Assembly (NCBI RefSeq): GCF_018986915.1
Contig: NZ_CP076723.1
Location: 3,996,228 to 4,060,227 of the forward strand
Length of the DNA: 64,000 nt
Source: Geomonas oryzisoli
GTDB taxonomy: Bacteria > Desulfobacterota > Desulfuromonadia > Geobacterales > Geobacteraceae
Direction: 5' to 3'
In this document: in pieces, positions 31,801 through 37,735 of the stretch
Layout of the letters: every line of letters begins with the position of its first letter
Numbering within the stretch: position 1 is the stretch's first letter
Translations under genes and position numbers: made by a program
Notes under the pieces: model-generated
What the model saw: only the letters and a program-made list of their open reading frames with translations
Database searches by the model: none
Told to the model about the DNA's origin: nothing

Positions 31801-32204
31801 CCGTGGTGCGGGACGGGTGGTACGCGACGGGGGACCTGGGCATCATGGACGACGACGGCTTCATCAGGATCACCGATCGCATCTCGCGCTTCAGTAAGAT
31901 CGGCGGAGAGATGGTGCCCCACGGCGTGGTCGAGGACGAGTTGCACGGGCGGCTCGGGCAGACCGGGGTCCTGGCGGTGACCGCGGTCCCGGACGAGAAG
32001 AAGGGGGAGCGGCTGGTGGTGGTGTACACCCGCGGCGCCACCGACGCTGCCACCTTATCGCGGCTTGTCTCGGAAAGCGAGCTCCCCAACCTCTGGAAGC
32101 CGGGACGCGACGGCTATGTCGAGGTGGAGAGCCTTCCCATTCTCGGCACCGGCAAGCTGGACCTGAAGGGGCTCAAGGAACTGGCGCTCGCGGCAACAAA
32201 TTAG
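28824..32204 (+). CDS. aas: Fused lysophospholipid transporter/acyltransferase/acyl-ACP synthetase (LplT-PlsC-Aas type)
   Basis: Inner-membrane protein of 1126 residues with three modules. Residues 1-400 are an MFS transporter like LplT, starting with WLNTTQFLGALNDNILK. Residues about 410-590 are a PlsC-type acyltransferase with the HX4D pair His439/Asp444 and the FAEGALTRNG motif. Residues about 610-1126 are an AMP-forming acyl-ligase with FSSGSTGEPKG (about 776-786), GYGATELSP and GDLG. In enterobacteria LplT and Aas are separate proteins that flip and re-acylate lysophospholipids; this fusion is common in several phyla. CAGGAGC supports the ATG. It follows the amidohydrolase by 18 bp. Confidence 0.9.
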   Translation: MSTDTTTSKSFAWLNTTQFLGALNDNILKLLIIFFLIGSHGRAHAGAVTAAVGGAFVLPFLLFSAPAGCLADRFPKAKLIVNVKLVEVLVTLLAVAAFALRLEQALYLVAFLMAAHSTFFAPAKYSILPELVAKEELSRVNGAMESCTFMAIIVGTGLASGLAQLVDGRFWVAALFCLAIAVAGLCSARGIGKSEHCDANHPVALLPTEILRTIKGVSRDRHLMLAIIGLAWFMFIGAFAQLNLIGYGMERLGLSETHSGYLFLAAALGIGLGSLLAAKLSGRDVEFGIVPLGAAGLTLSPWLLHALPASLPVCLAVIVCFGISAGVFSLPLQTFIQLRADASMRGEVLAASTFINWIGILFASGLTWLFSGPLGLSAAQGFSIIGALTLVLTILSFRILPDFLLRFIALVTMRIFYRLRIIGRDNLPVEGPALLIPNHVTWADALLLTATCQRRIRFVMERSIYNTPVLRGLFRLMGVIPVSSADGKREMLEFIKSARAALDEGYMVCIFAEGALTRNGMLGEFRGGFERIVKGTDYPIIPVYIGGAWGSILSYAHGKLLSRLPAFSPYPVTILFGTPLPATSPAVEVRQKVAELSCDYFASRKEQRRPLPEYFIRTARQNWGRRAVADTSGKNLSYGRTVTGAVALADKLEGLIGTEEHVGLLLPASAGGVLANLALSMLGRVTVNLNFTASEASLRSAIDQCGIRTVITSRAFLEKIPTLPHLEGMICLEDVAPTISGLDKLVALFKARLYPTSLLCRCNGFHADRSATVIFSSGSTGEPKGVMLSHHNIMSNIEALRMVFRVDLNDNICSALPFFHSLGFTATLWFPLTSGFSAAYHPNPLDGEKIAQVVREHKSTLLLATPTFLLSYLRRAKREDFATLRLVITGAEKLRSKLADSFEEKFGVRPMEGYGATELSPVISLSLPDVEIDGVRQLGAKEGSVGHPIPGVAIRVVDPESGTVLSPGQPGMIEVKGPNVMVGYLGKEEQTAAVVRDGWYATGDLGIMDDDGFIRITDRISRFSKIGGEMVPHGVVEDELHGRLGQTGVLAVTAVPDEKKGERLVVVYTRGATDAATLSRLVSESELPNLWKPGRDGYVEVESLPILGTGKLDLKGLKELALAATN

Positions 32205-32269
32205 TTGTCACGGCAGTGAAGTGCCGGTATCTTTTGCGCGTTTAATTCAATGCCAACACGGAGGCTGCC

Positions 32270-33832
32270 ATGAAACTTCGGCTCTACATCCTGCTCTCGC
32301 TCCTTGTCACCTTTTCCTGCGCCCTCCCCGTCCAGGCCGGCGACTCGCTCAAAGACCTGGCCCAGAAGGGGCTTTGCAGCGAAGGCGAGTCCAATAAAAC
32401 CTGTGCCGGGCACTTCCTGGCCGCGCACGGCTGCGGCAAGGCGTCGGTGGAGCAGGGGCTGACCAGGGAGCTGACGGAGTTCCGCACCTTGGCGGAAGAA
32501 GCGCTTTCGCTGCGGGCGGAGACCATCAAGACCGGCCTGCGCATCAAACAGGAGATGGACCAGGGCAAGCCGCTTACCGGGGACGACCTCGCCATGATCA
32601 ACCAGGGGATCATCCAGCATATGGCGCTGCGCCAGAAGCTTCTGGCCCTGGCCGAGGCGCACGAATGCTGGCTCGACGCCGGCGACAAGGAGCTGACCGC
32701 GCTGGGGGTGACCCAGGAGAGCCGGCTGAAAGGAGTCATGCTCTCGCTCTCTTCGGCCCTGGTTCTCTACGACAACTACCTGCTCGCTGTTTCCCTGTTC
32801 GAGGGAGACAGCAAGTTGCGCCGCATCCTGAACGAACGTGACCCAGGCTACGCGGTGAGGAGCGCCGAGCTCGCCAAGGTGACCATGAGCTACGACTCCA
32901 TCTCCAACCGGCAAAGGGTGCGCAAGGCCATCAAGTTCTACGAGAAGCAGATCCGCAAATCCCCCTTCTCGTCCGACACGCTGGCCATGGACTACGTCTC
33001 CACGCTGATCAAGCAGAGCCCCTCCTACGACATGGTGAAGAAGTGGTCGCCGTTTTACGTGGTGGGTCGCAAGCTCGGTTTCTTCGGAGCCGTGACCACC
33101 GACACGGTGCTCGGGCTGGAGCGGGAAGGGACCAGCCTGTTCAGCATGATCTTCGGCAACGCGGTGGGACTGGTCGAGACCCGCAAGGGGAAGCTCTACG
33201 GGCGCGAGGACGTTCGGGCGGAGGTGCAGAAGACGCTGCAGGCGGGTGACATCCTGCTGGAAAAGACGCCGTTTAGGCTGACCGACAAGCTGATCCCCGG
33301 GTATTGGGGGCATGCTGCGGTCTGGACCGGGAGCGAGGCGGAGCTGAAGGAATTGGGGATCTGGGATCACCCGGTGGTGCGTCCCTACCAGGAGCAGATC
33401 AGAAGCGGGCATGAGGTGGTCGAGGCGCTGCGTTCCGGTGTCGAGATGAACACCATGCAGCACTTCCTCAATATCGACAGCATCGGCATCCTGCGCAAGA
33501 CCGGTGCCACCCGTTCCGACCGTGCCAACATGGTGATCCAGGCGTTGCGCCAGGTGGGCAAGCCTTACGACTTCAACTTCGACGTGGAGTCCAAAGGGCG
33601 GGTCTACTGCTCCAAGCTCGTTTACCTGAGCTACAGCGGGATCGACTGGCCCACCAAGAAATCGCTCGGGCGCACCACCTTTACGCCGGACGACGTGGCC
33701 ATCAAGGCGGTCAAGGGGGGCTCGCTGCAACTGGTCACCTTCTATCACGAGGGGAGCAGGGTTACGGGGAACCAGCTGGATACCATGGCCAAGCTGATGG
33801 GAGTCAATAACGGGAGTCAGGCGGCACGATGA
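32270..33832 (+). CDS. Exported YiiX/YebB-like permuted papain-fold protein
   Basis: Exported protein of 520 residues with a signal peptide (about 1-23, ending VQA). The N-terminal 300 residues are helical and unassigned. The C-terminal region matches the permuted NlpC/P60 YiiX family. It begins QAGDILLEKTP and has the expected residues His348 (WGHAAVW), Glu385 (VVEALRS) and Cys447 (VYCSKLVYLSY). Members are thought to hydrolyse amide or thioester bonds in lipids or peptides, but substrates are mostly unknown. GGAGG precedes the ATG. It lies 65 bp after the acyltransferase gene on the same strand, so a link to envelope lipid turnover is possible. Confidence 0.8.
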   Translation: MKLRLYILLSLLVTFSCALPVQAGDSLKDLAQKGLCSEGESNKTCAGHFLAAHGCGKASVEQGLTRELTEFRTLAEEALSLRAETIKTGLRIKQEMDQGKPLTGDDLAMINQGIIQHMALRQKLLALAEAHECWLDAGDKELTALGVTQESRLKGVMLSLSSALVLYDNYLLAVSLFEGDSKLRRILNERDPGYAVRSAELAKVTMSYDSISNRQRVRKAIKFYEKQIRKSPFSSDTLAMDYVSTLIKQSPSYDMVKKWSPFYVVGRKLGFFGAVTTDTVLGLEREGTSLFSMIFGNAVGLVETRKGKLYGREDVRAEVQKTLQAGDILLEKTPFRLTDKLIPGYWGHAAVWTGSEAELKELGIWDHPVVRPYQEQIRSGHEVVEALRSGVEMNTMQHFLNIDSIGILRKTGATRSDRANMVIQALRQVGKPYDFNFDVESKGRVYCSKLVYLSYSGIDWPTKKSLGRTTFTPDDVAIKAVKGGSLQLVTFYHEGSRVTGNQLDTMAKLMGVNNGSQAAR

Positions 33833-33836
33833 TTCC

Positions 33837-33920
33837 CCCTCCCCAGCCCTCCCCCTCCGGGGGCGGGAGTTGTACCGCCGATCCTCCCTCCCCCGGAGGG
33901 GGAGGGTCGGGGAGGGGGAA
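33837..33920. repeat. Long GC-rich inverted repeat (CCCTCCCCCTCCGGGGG family)
   Basis: The left arm, about 33838-33863, and right arm, about 33891-33919, pair nearly perfectly over 27 bp, each made of C-runs and G-runs around CTCCGGGGG/CCCCCGGAG. A related element lies at 36341-36430. It starts 5 bp after the papain-like gene and may form a terminator-like cruciform. Confidence 0.7.
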
Positions 33921-33941
33921 GGTCTACGAAGGGAATAAAAG

Positions 33942-33980
33942 AAAAAGGGGACAGGCACCTGCGGAGCCAGCCCCCTTTTT
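33942..33980. repeat. GGGGACAGGC palindromic repeat, copy 4
   Basis: AAAAAGGGG-ACAGGC at the left and GCC-AGCCCCCTTTTT at the right, around ACCTGCGGA. With its A-run and T-run it could work as a bidirectional terminator between the convergent papain-like and nitroreductase genes. Confidence 0.75.
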
Positions 33981-33999
33981 GGTGGGTGTATGTGGTTGT

Positions 34000-34036
34000 A
34001 AAGGGGACAGGCACCTGGCGGAGCCAGTCCCCTTTT
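34000..34036. repeat. GGGGACAGGC palindromic repeat, copy 5
   Basis: AAAGGGGACAGGC at the left and GCCAGTCCCCTTTT at the right around ACCTGGCGGA, 20 bp after copy 4 in direct orientation. Confidence 0.75.
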
Positions 34037-34057
34037 CGCGCCGGGGGATTTGGCTTA

Positions 34058-34882
34058 CTAAACCCGGTGAATCAGCGCCCCGCGGTGCTGCACGGTACGG
34101 GCGTACTGGACGGCAGGCTTGCCGAAGGCCATGCAGTAGCCGAGGGTATGATCCTCCGGAAGACCCAGGGTTGCCTGCGCTTCCGGCACCAGGTCGGCTA
34201 TGGCGATCTTGGCCAATCCATCCCAGACGGTCCCGACGCCGTTGGCCTGGGCAAAAAGCTCGAAGTAGCTGAGCGCGATTATGCAGTCCTGCAGCGGCGA
34301 TACCGCCTTGCTCGACACCGACGCCACCAGCAGGTGCGGCGCCCCACGGAACAGCACGTCCACTCCCTGCTCCTCCCAGAGCTTCACGAAATCGGCGAAG
34401 AAGGCGAGTCCTTCGGGAAGGGCGTTCTCCCGCACCAGGCGCTTGATACCTGCCAAGAGCTCGTCGCGGAAGGCGGCCAGTTTTTCGCGATCGTCGATGA
34501 CGGTGAAACGGACCTGCCGGGTGTTGACCCCGGTCGGCGCGTGCCATGCCACTTCGAGGAGCCGCTGCATAAGTTCCGGCTCCAGGTTCTCCGGCTTGTA
34601 GCGACGCACCGAGCGCCGCCCCTTGATCAGGGTCTCCAGTCGCGCCGAGTCCGGGCGCCAGTCGCCGGTGAGCGGCGTGCTCTCCCCCGGGTCCAGGCCC
34701 AGGATGGAAACCGCGCCGGTCGGGCAGACCGCGAAACAGTGCTCGCAGCGGTAGCAGCCGGCTTCCTTCTCTGCCGTGATCAGCGGATAGCCGTCCGCCG
34801 TGTCGATCACGTGGGCCGGACAGTCGGCTACGCACAGCCCGCAACGGGTACATTTATCCTTGGCAACCTTGAAATCGAGCAT
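34058..34882 (-). CDS. Ferredoxin-nitroreductase fusion protein
   Basis: Cytoplasmic redox protein of 274 residues. The first 60 residues form a 2x[4Fe-4S] ferredoxin, with CTRCGLCVADCP and CYRCEHCFAVCP. From about residue 85 a nitroreductase-like FMN domain begins with KGRRSVRRYKPENL and includes APTGVNTRQVRF and LGYCMAFGKP. Such fusions are frequent in anaerobes and are thought to reduce flavin-bound substrates using low-potential electrons. GAGACC precedes the ATG weakly. It lies 200 bp downstream of the Fe-S flavoprotein gene on the same strand. The physiological substrate is unknown. Confidence 0.88.
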   Translation of the reverse strand: MLDFKVAKDKCTRCGLCVADCPAHVIDTADGYPLITAEKEAGCYRCEHCFAVCPTGAVSILGLDPGESTPLTGDWRPDSARLETLIKGRRSVRRYKPENLEPELMQRLLEVAWHAPTGVNTRQVRFTVIDDREKLAAFRDELLAGIKRLVRENALPEGLAFFADFVKLWEEQGVDVLFRGAPHLLVASVSSKAVSPLQDCIIALSYFELFAQANGVGTVWDGLAKIAIADLVPEAQATLGLPEDHTLGYCMAFGKPAVQYARTVQHRGALIHRV

Positions 34883-34922
34883 GGTCTCTCCTCAAAATTC
34901 TACGTGCATTAAGTCAAAAGCA

Positions 34923-35059
34923 GTTACGCAAAGCACACGAAGGGTGCGCGAAGAACGCTAAGAAAGCGAAAATCAACTACCCGGGTTCAAGATTTTGCCT
35001 TTTCCCTAAAAAGATTTTCCTTTGCGTCCTTCGCGGATACCCAGCGTTCTTTGCGTAAC
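34923..35059. repeat. ACGCAAAG-type inverted repeat
   Basis: The left arm (34923-34974) starts GTTACGCAAAG and ends GAAAATC; the right arm (35014-35059) is its approximate inverse, GATTTTCCTTTGCG to CTTTGCGTAAC. Within each arm a 10-bp ACGCAAAGA-like unit recurs. It fills most of the gap between the Fe-S flavoprotein and nitroreductase genes. Confidence 0.65.
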
Positions 35060-35084
35060 AGCTTTCAGGTTCTTGTTTCTCGGC

Positions 35085-35717
35085 TTACCTGATGAAGTTG
35101 GTCATTACCTTCGCTTCACGCTCCGGCTCGGGTACGACGCCTTTGCCGTTTTCCAAAAGCTTCAGGAGCCAGACCATGTTCTTACCCAGCACGCGCATGA
35201 TCTGCACCCCTTCGCCGTCCTGCAGCGCCTCGCCCGGCGTCCTGCCGTGGATGACATTCCAGTAGTTGGAGGTCGGCAAGAGCATCTCGGAATAGTTAAG
35301 GAAGTGGTTCAATTCGTCGAAGGTGGTGACCCCGCCGGAGCGGCGCACCGCCACGACCGCCGCGCCCACCTTGTGACGCAACAGGCCGCCGTTGACACCG
35401 GCAACGAAGAAGGCACGGTCCAGGAAGGATTTCATGGTGCCGCCTACGCCGGAGTAGTGCACCGGGGAGCCGATGATAATTGCGTCAGCCTCCTTCATCT
35501 TCTGGACCCACTCGTTCACCTCGTCCTTGATGGCGCACTGCTCGTCCTGATTCTTCACGCACTGGTAACAGGCGATACAGCCGCGGATCGCCTTGTTGCC
35601 CACGTGGACGATCTCGGTCTCGATCCCCTCTTGCTCCAGTTCCGCCGTCACAAGCTTGATGGCGTGATAGGTGTTCCCTTCCTTGTTGGGGCTGCCGTTG
35701 AATGCGACGACTTTCAT
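35085..35717 (-). CDS. Iron-sulfur flavoprotein (flavodoxin-fold, Isf-like)
   Basis: Flavodoxin-fold electron carrier or NAD(P)H-dependent reductase of 210 residues. The FMN phosphate loop is NGSPNKEGNT at the N-terminus. A compact cluster, CX2CX2CX7C (CIACYQCVKNQDEQC, about residues 48-62), matches the [4Fe-4S] motif of iron-sulfur flavoproteins. GSPVHYSG and the later SGGVTTFDEL are family features. GGGAGGAG places the start at ATG 35717, not further upstream. It is divergent from an HxlR regulator whose promoter holds tandem repeats, so HxlR probably controls it in response to electrophile or redox stress. Confidence 0.87.
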   Translation of the reverse strand: MKVVAFNGSPNKEGNTYHAIKLVTAELEQEGIETEIVHVGNKAIRGCIACYQCVKNQDEQCAIKDEVNEWVQKMKEADAIIIGSPVHYSGVGGTMKSFLDRAFFVAGVNGGLLRHKVGAAVVAVRRSGGVTTFDELNHFLNYSEMLLPTSNYWNVIHGRTPGEALQDGEGVQIMRVLGKNMVWLLKLLENGKGVVPEPEREAKVMTNFIR

Positions 35718-35824
35718 ATCTGCTCCTCCCGTTGAGCCGGTCTGGGGTGAACCGGACGCTTTTCTTTTTTGGCCGGATGCGCTATATAGGACCATTAGTT
35801 TCGAATCGTCAATAACGAACTTTT

Positions 35825-35875
35825 TCGAAACGTAGTACCCGTATCGAAACACAGTACCTTTTTGGAAACCATGAC
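35825..35875. promoter_or_regulatory. Three tandem 19-bp repeats upstream of the HxlR gene, probable operator
   Basis: TCGAAACGTAGTACC (35825-35839), TCGAAACACAGTACC (35844-35858) and a weaker TGGAAACCATGAC (35863-35875) recur with a 19-bp period, about two helical turns. A partial TCGAATCG lies at 35801-35808. Regularly spaced GTACC-containing sites between divergent hxlR and flavoprotein genes suggest cooperative HxlR binding. Confidence 0.6.
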
Positions 35876-36254
35876 AAAGGCAGGGGACGTGATGCAGCAC
35901 AATCAATCGGCGGCAGAACTTATGACGTTTCGGGACAGGGAGTACAAGTGTGGCATCGACGTGACGCTGGCGCTGGTCGGGGGGAAGTGGAAGGCGTCCA
36001 TACTCTGGCACCTGGCACAGGAGACCATGCGTTTCTCCGATCTGCAGCGCCAGTTCTCCGACACCACCAGAAAGATGCTCACCCAGCAGTTGCGCGAACT
36101 CGAGACGGACGGACTCGTTCACCGCAAGGTCTACCCGCAGGTTCCGCCCAAGGTGGAGTATTCGCTGACCGAGCAGGGGCGAACCATCTTCCCCATCCTG
36201 GAGATGATGTGCGACTGGGGACGCAACTACGCCCAGGCCGGTAATCCGCTCTAG
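35871..36254 (+). CDS. HxlR-family transcriptional regulator
   Basis: Winged-helix DNA-binding protein of about 127 residues. The HxlR core begins with EYKCGIDVTLALVGGKWKASILWHL, its single Cys at the usual redox- or electrophile-sensing position, followed by FSDLQRQFSDTTRKMLTQQLREL. ATG 35871 is weakly served by GGA; ATG 35892, after AGGGGA, is an equally plausible start and would remove the overlap with the third operator-like repeat. The gene is divergent from the Fe-S flavoprotein gene. The inducer is unknown. Confidence 0.87.
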   Translation: MTKAGDVMQHNQSAAELMTFRDREYKCGIDVTLALVGGKWKASILWHLAQETMRFSDLQRQFSDTTRKMLTQQLRELETDGLVHRKVYPQVPPKVEYSLTEQGRTIFPILEMMCDWGRNYAQAGNPL

Positions 36255-36278
36255 CGGTTCTCAAAGCCGATACAAAAG

Positions 36279-36310
36279 AAGAGCCCCTTCCCATAACGGA
36301 AGGGGCTCTT
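36279..36310. terminator. Intrinsic terminator after the HxlR gene
   Basis: Perfect 13-bp arms, AAGAGCCCCTTCC (36279-36291) and GGAAGGGGCTCTT (36298-36310), with a 6-nt loop and flanking A/T runs, starting 24 bp after the stop. Confidence 0.88.
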
Positions 36311-36340
36311 TGCGCTTCTGATAAAGTTGCCGAAGCGTTC

Positions 36341-36430
36341 CCGCCCCCGGAGGGGGGAGGGACAGGGAGGGGGAGCGTAGCGGCTCGATCCGGCTTCCCC
36401 CCTCCCAGCCTCCCCCCTCCAGGGGGAGGT
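36341..36430. repeat. GC-rich inverted repeat related to 33837-33920
   Basis: CCCGCCCCCGGAGGGGGGAGGGACAGGGAGGGGG-type left arm and CCCCCCTCCCAGCCTCCCCCCTCCAGGGGG-type right arm (key blocks at 36341-36374 and 36396-36427) pair imperfectly. Located between the HxlR terminator and the 3' end of the Pro/Arg-rich protein gene. Confidence 0.65.
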
Positions 36431-36490
36431 GCGCTTTCTCGCCGACAAGACACCGCAGCAGGCGGGGTCGGGGGCTAATCACGTACGGCA

Positions 36491-37411
36491 TCAACGGCCG
36501 CGGCCTTCGTCTCTATCGGGGCCGCGTCCACGCTCCGGACCGCCGCCACGCTCACCGCCTCCACCTCTTTCCATCCTTTCCATCGGCATGCGCTCCTGCA
36601 TCCGTTCCTGGCGCTCCATCCGGTCCATGCGCGGCTCATGCCTGGGCTCCATCTGCCGTGGCTCAACGCCCTGCGGCGCCCGCGGTTCCATCCTCATCGG
36701 CGCCTGGCGCTCGTGCTCCGGCCCGCGATGCATCGGTGCCGGTGGCGCCGCTGCCGGCCCTCTCATCTCAGGACGTTCCTGGCGGGGCGCCGGTGCCGGC
36801 GGGCGTTGTTCAACAGCTCTCATGTGCCGGCGCACCGCGGGGTTGCGCGGCTCGTAGCGATAGCTTTCCCTGTTCAGCCGGCGCTGTTGCTCGACGCCCG
36901 GGTAACGGTCGCCAGAGTAGCTGCGCTGATAGGTGGGCAGCGGTGCCCGTCTCGGTGCACGGCTGCGGTCCCAGCGGTCCCAACCGTGACGGCGGTCTTC
37001 CCAGCCGCGGCCCCAGTGCTGGCCCCAGCGCGGGGGTCTATCCGGCCCCCAGCCCCGGAAATACGGAGGCGGTTCACGGTAATAACGCACCGGAACGCGC
37101 AGGATGTACAACGGAACCACGTACGGGTCGACCAGCGCCCAAGGGCCGTTGTACCAGGAGCTCGCATACCAGGCATCGTTCCAGAAGACCCAGTACATGC
37201 CATCGTAGAAGAAATAGTTTCCGTAGACGTTGGGGGCGTAATAGACGGGATAGCCGGGGATCGGTCTCAGATCGGGGTATCCCCCAAGGTTGATGCCGAT
37301 ACTCACATTGGGAAGCCCGATGCCGATGCCGACGCTGACTGAAGCAGTTGCAGTAGTCGTCAGACAGAACAACAACCCCAGCACAATGAAGCCGTAACGC
37401 AATCTTCGCAT
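36491..37411 (-). CDS. Exported Tyr/Trp-rich protein with Arg/Pro/Met-rich tail
   Basis: A 306-residue protein of no recognised family. The signal peptide (about 1-23, MRRLRYGFIVLGLLFC to ATA) is followed by a glycine-rich VGIGIGLPNVSIGINLGGYP segment. A Tyr/Trp-rich region (about 45-150) has motifs such as YYAPNVYGNYFFYDGMYWVFWNDAWY, which is how DUF-type YXWXF surface proteins look. The last 130 residues are low complexity: Arg, Pro, Glu and Met repeats such as RMERMERGG. GGAGG places the start at ATG 37411. It may be an envelope or matrix protein; the disordered cationic tail suggests binding of polyanions. The function is unknown. Confidence 0.7.
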   Translation of the reverse strand: MRRLRYGFIVLGLLFCLTTTATASVSVGIGIGLPNVSIGINLGGYPDLRPIPGYPVYYAPNVYGNYFFYDGMYWVFWNDAWYASSWYNGPWALVDPYVVPLYILRVPVRYYREPPPYFRGWGPDRPPRWGQHWGRGWEDRRHGWDRWDRSRAPRRAPLPTYQRSYSGDRYPGVEQQRRLNRESYRYEPRNPAVRRHMRAVEQRPPAPAPRQERPEMRGPAAAPPAPMHRGPEHERQAPMRMEPRAPQGVEPRQMEPRHEPRMDRMERQERMQERMPMERMERGGGGERGGGPERGRGPDRDEGRGR

Positions 37412-37551
37412 GTCGTCCTCCATCTCTCAGTAGGTGTTGTAGATAGCTTAAAACCGGCGCTGCCGCTAATCTTGGTAGCGCGCGTCTATCAATATACCAC
37501 AAACTGACTGATGCAGCCAAAGCAGCGGCGTCTGAGTCAACGCGTGACCAT

Positions 37552-37652
37552 TGTAGGGGGAATAACCCATTCGCCCTGTTTGCACCTTGACCGATCCCGC
37601 CATTGACGGTGATCGTAGCACCTGCGGCAGGGCGAATGATTATTCGCCCATA
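37552..37652. repeat. GTAGGGG/CATTCGCCC inverted repeat
   Basis: The left arm TGTAGGGGGAATAACCCATTCGCCCTG (37552-37578, in parts) mirrors the right arm CAGGGCGAATGATTATTCGCCCA (37628-37650). The arms are about 50 bp apart, with no coding capacity between them. It looks like a degenerate copy of a dispersed intergenic element. Confidence 0.6.
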
Positions 37653-37674
37653 CGGATCGGCCACACCAAAAAGG

Positions 37675-37700
37675 AAAAGCCACCCGGATGGGTGGCTTTT
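37675..37700. terminator. Intrinsic terminator of the cytochrome gene
   Basis: AAAAGCCACCC (37675-37685), loop GGAT, and GGGTGGCTTTT (37690-37700). The minus-strand U-run is supplied by the left A-run. It starts 35 bp after the cytochrome stop codon. Confidence 0.85.
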
Positions 37701-37735
37701 CGGTGCTACTGGCGCTACAGGATTCGACCTAAGGT

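Larger units (their letters stand above)
37412..37735. other. Intergenic region with a repeat and a terminator
   Basis: This 324-bp gap holds no gene. It contains an inverted repeat (37552-37652) and the terminator of the cytochrome gene (37675-37700). The first 90 bp, upstream of the Tyr/Trp-rich protein gene, must carry its promoter, but no strong -35/-10 pair was found. Confidence 0.5.
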
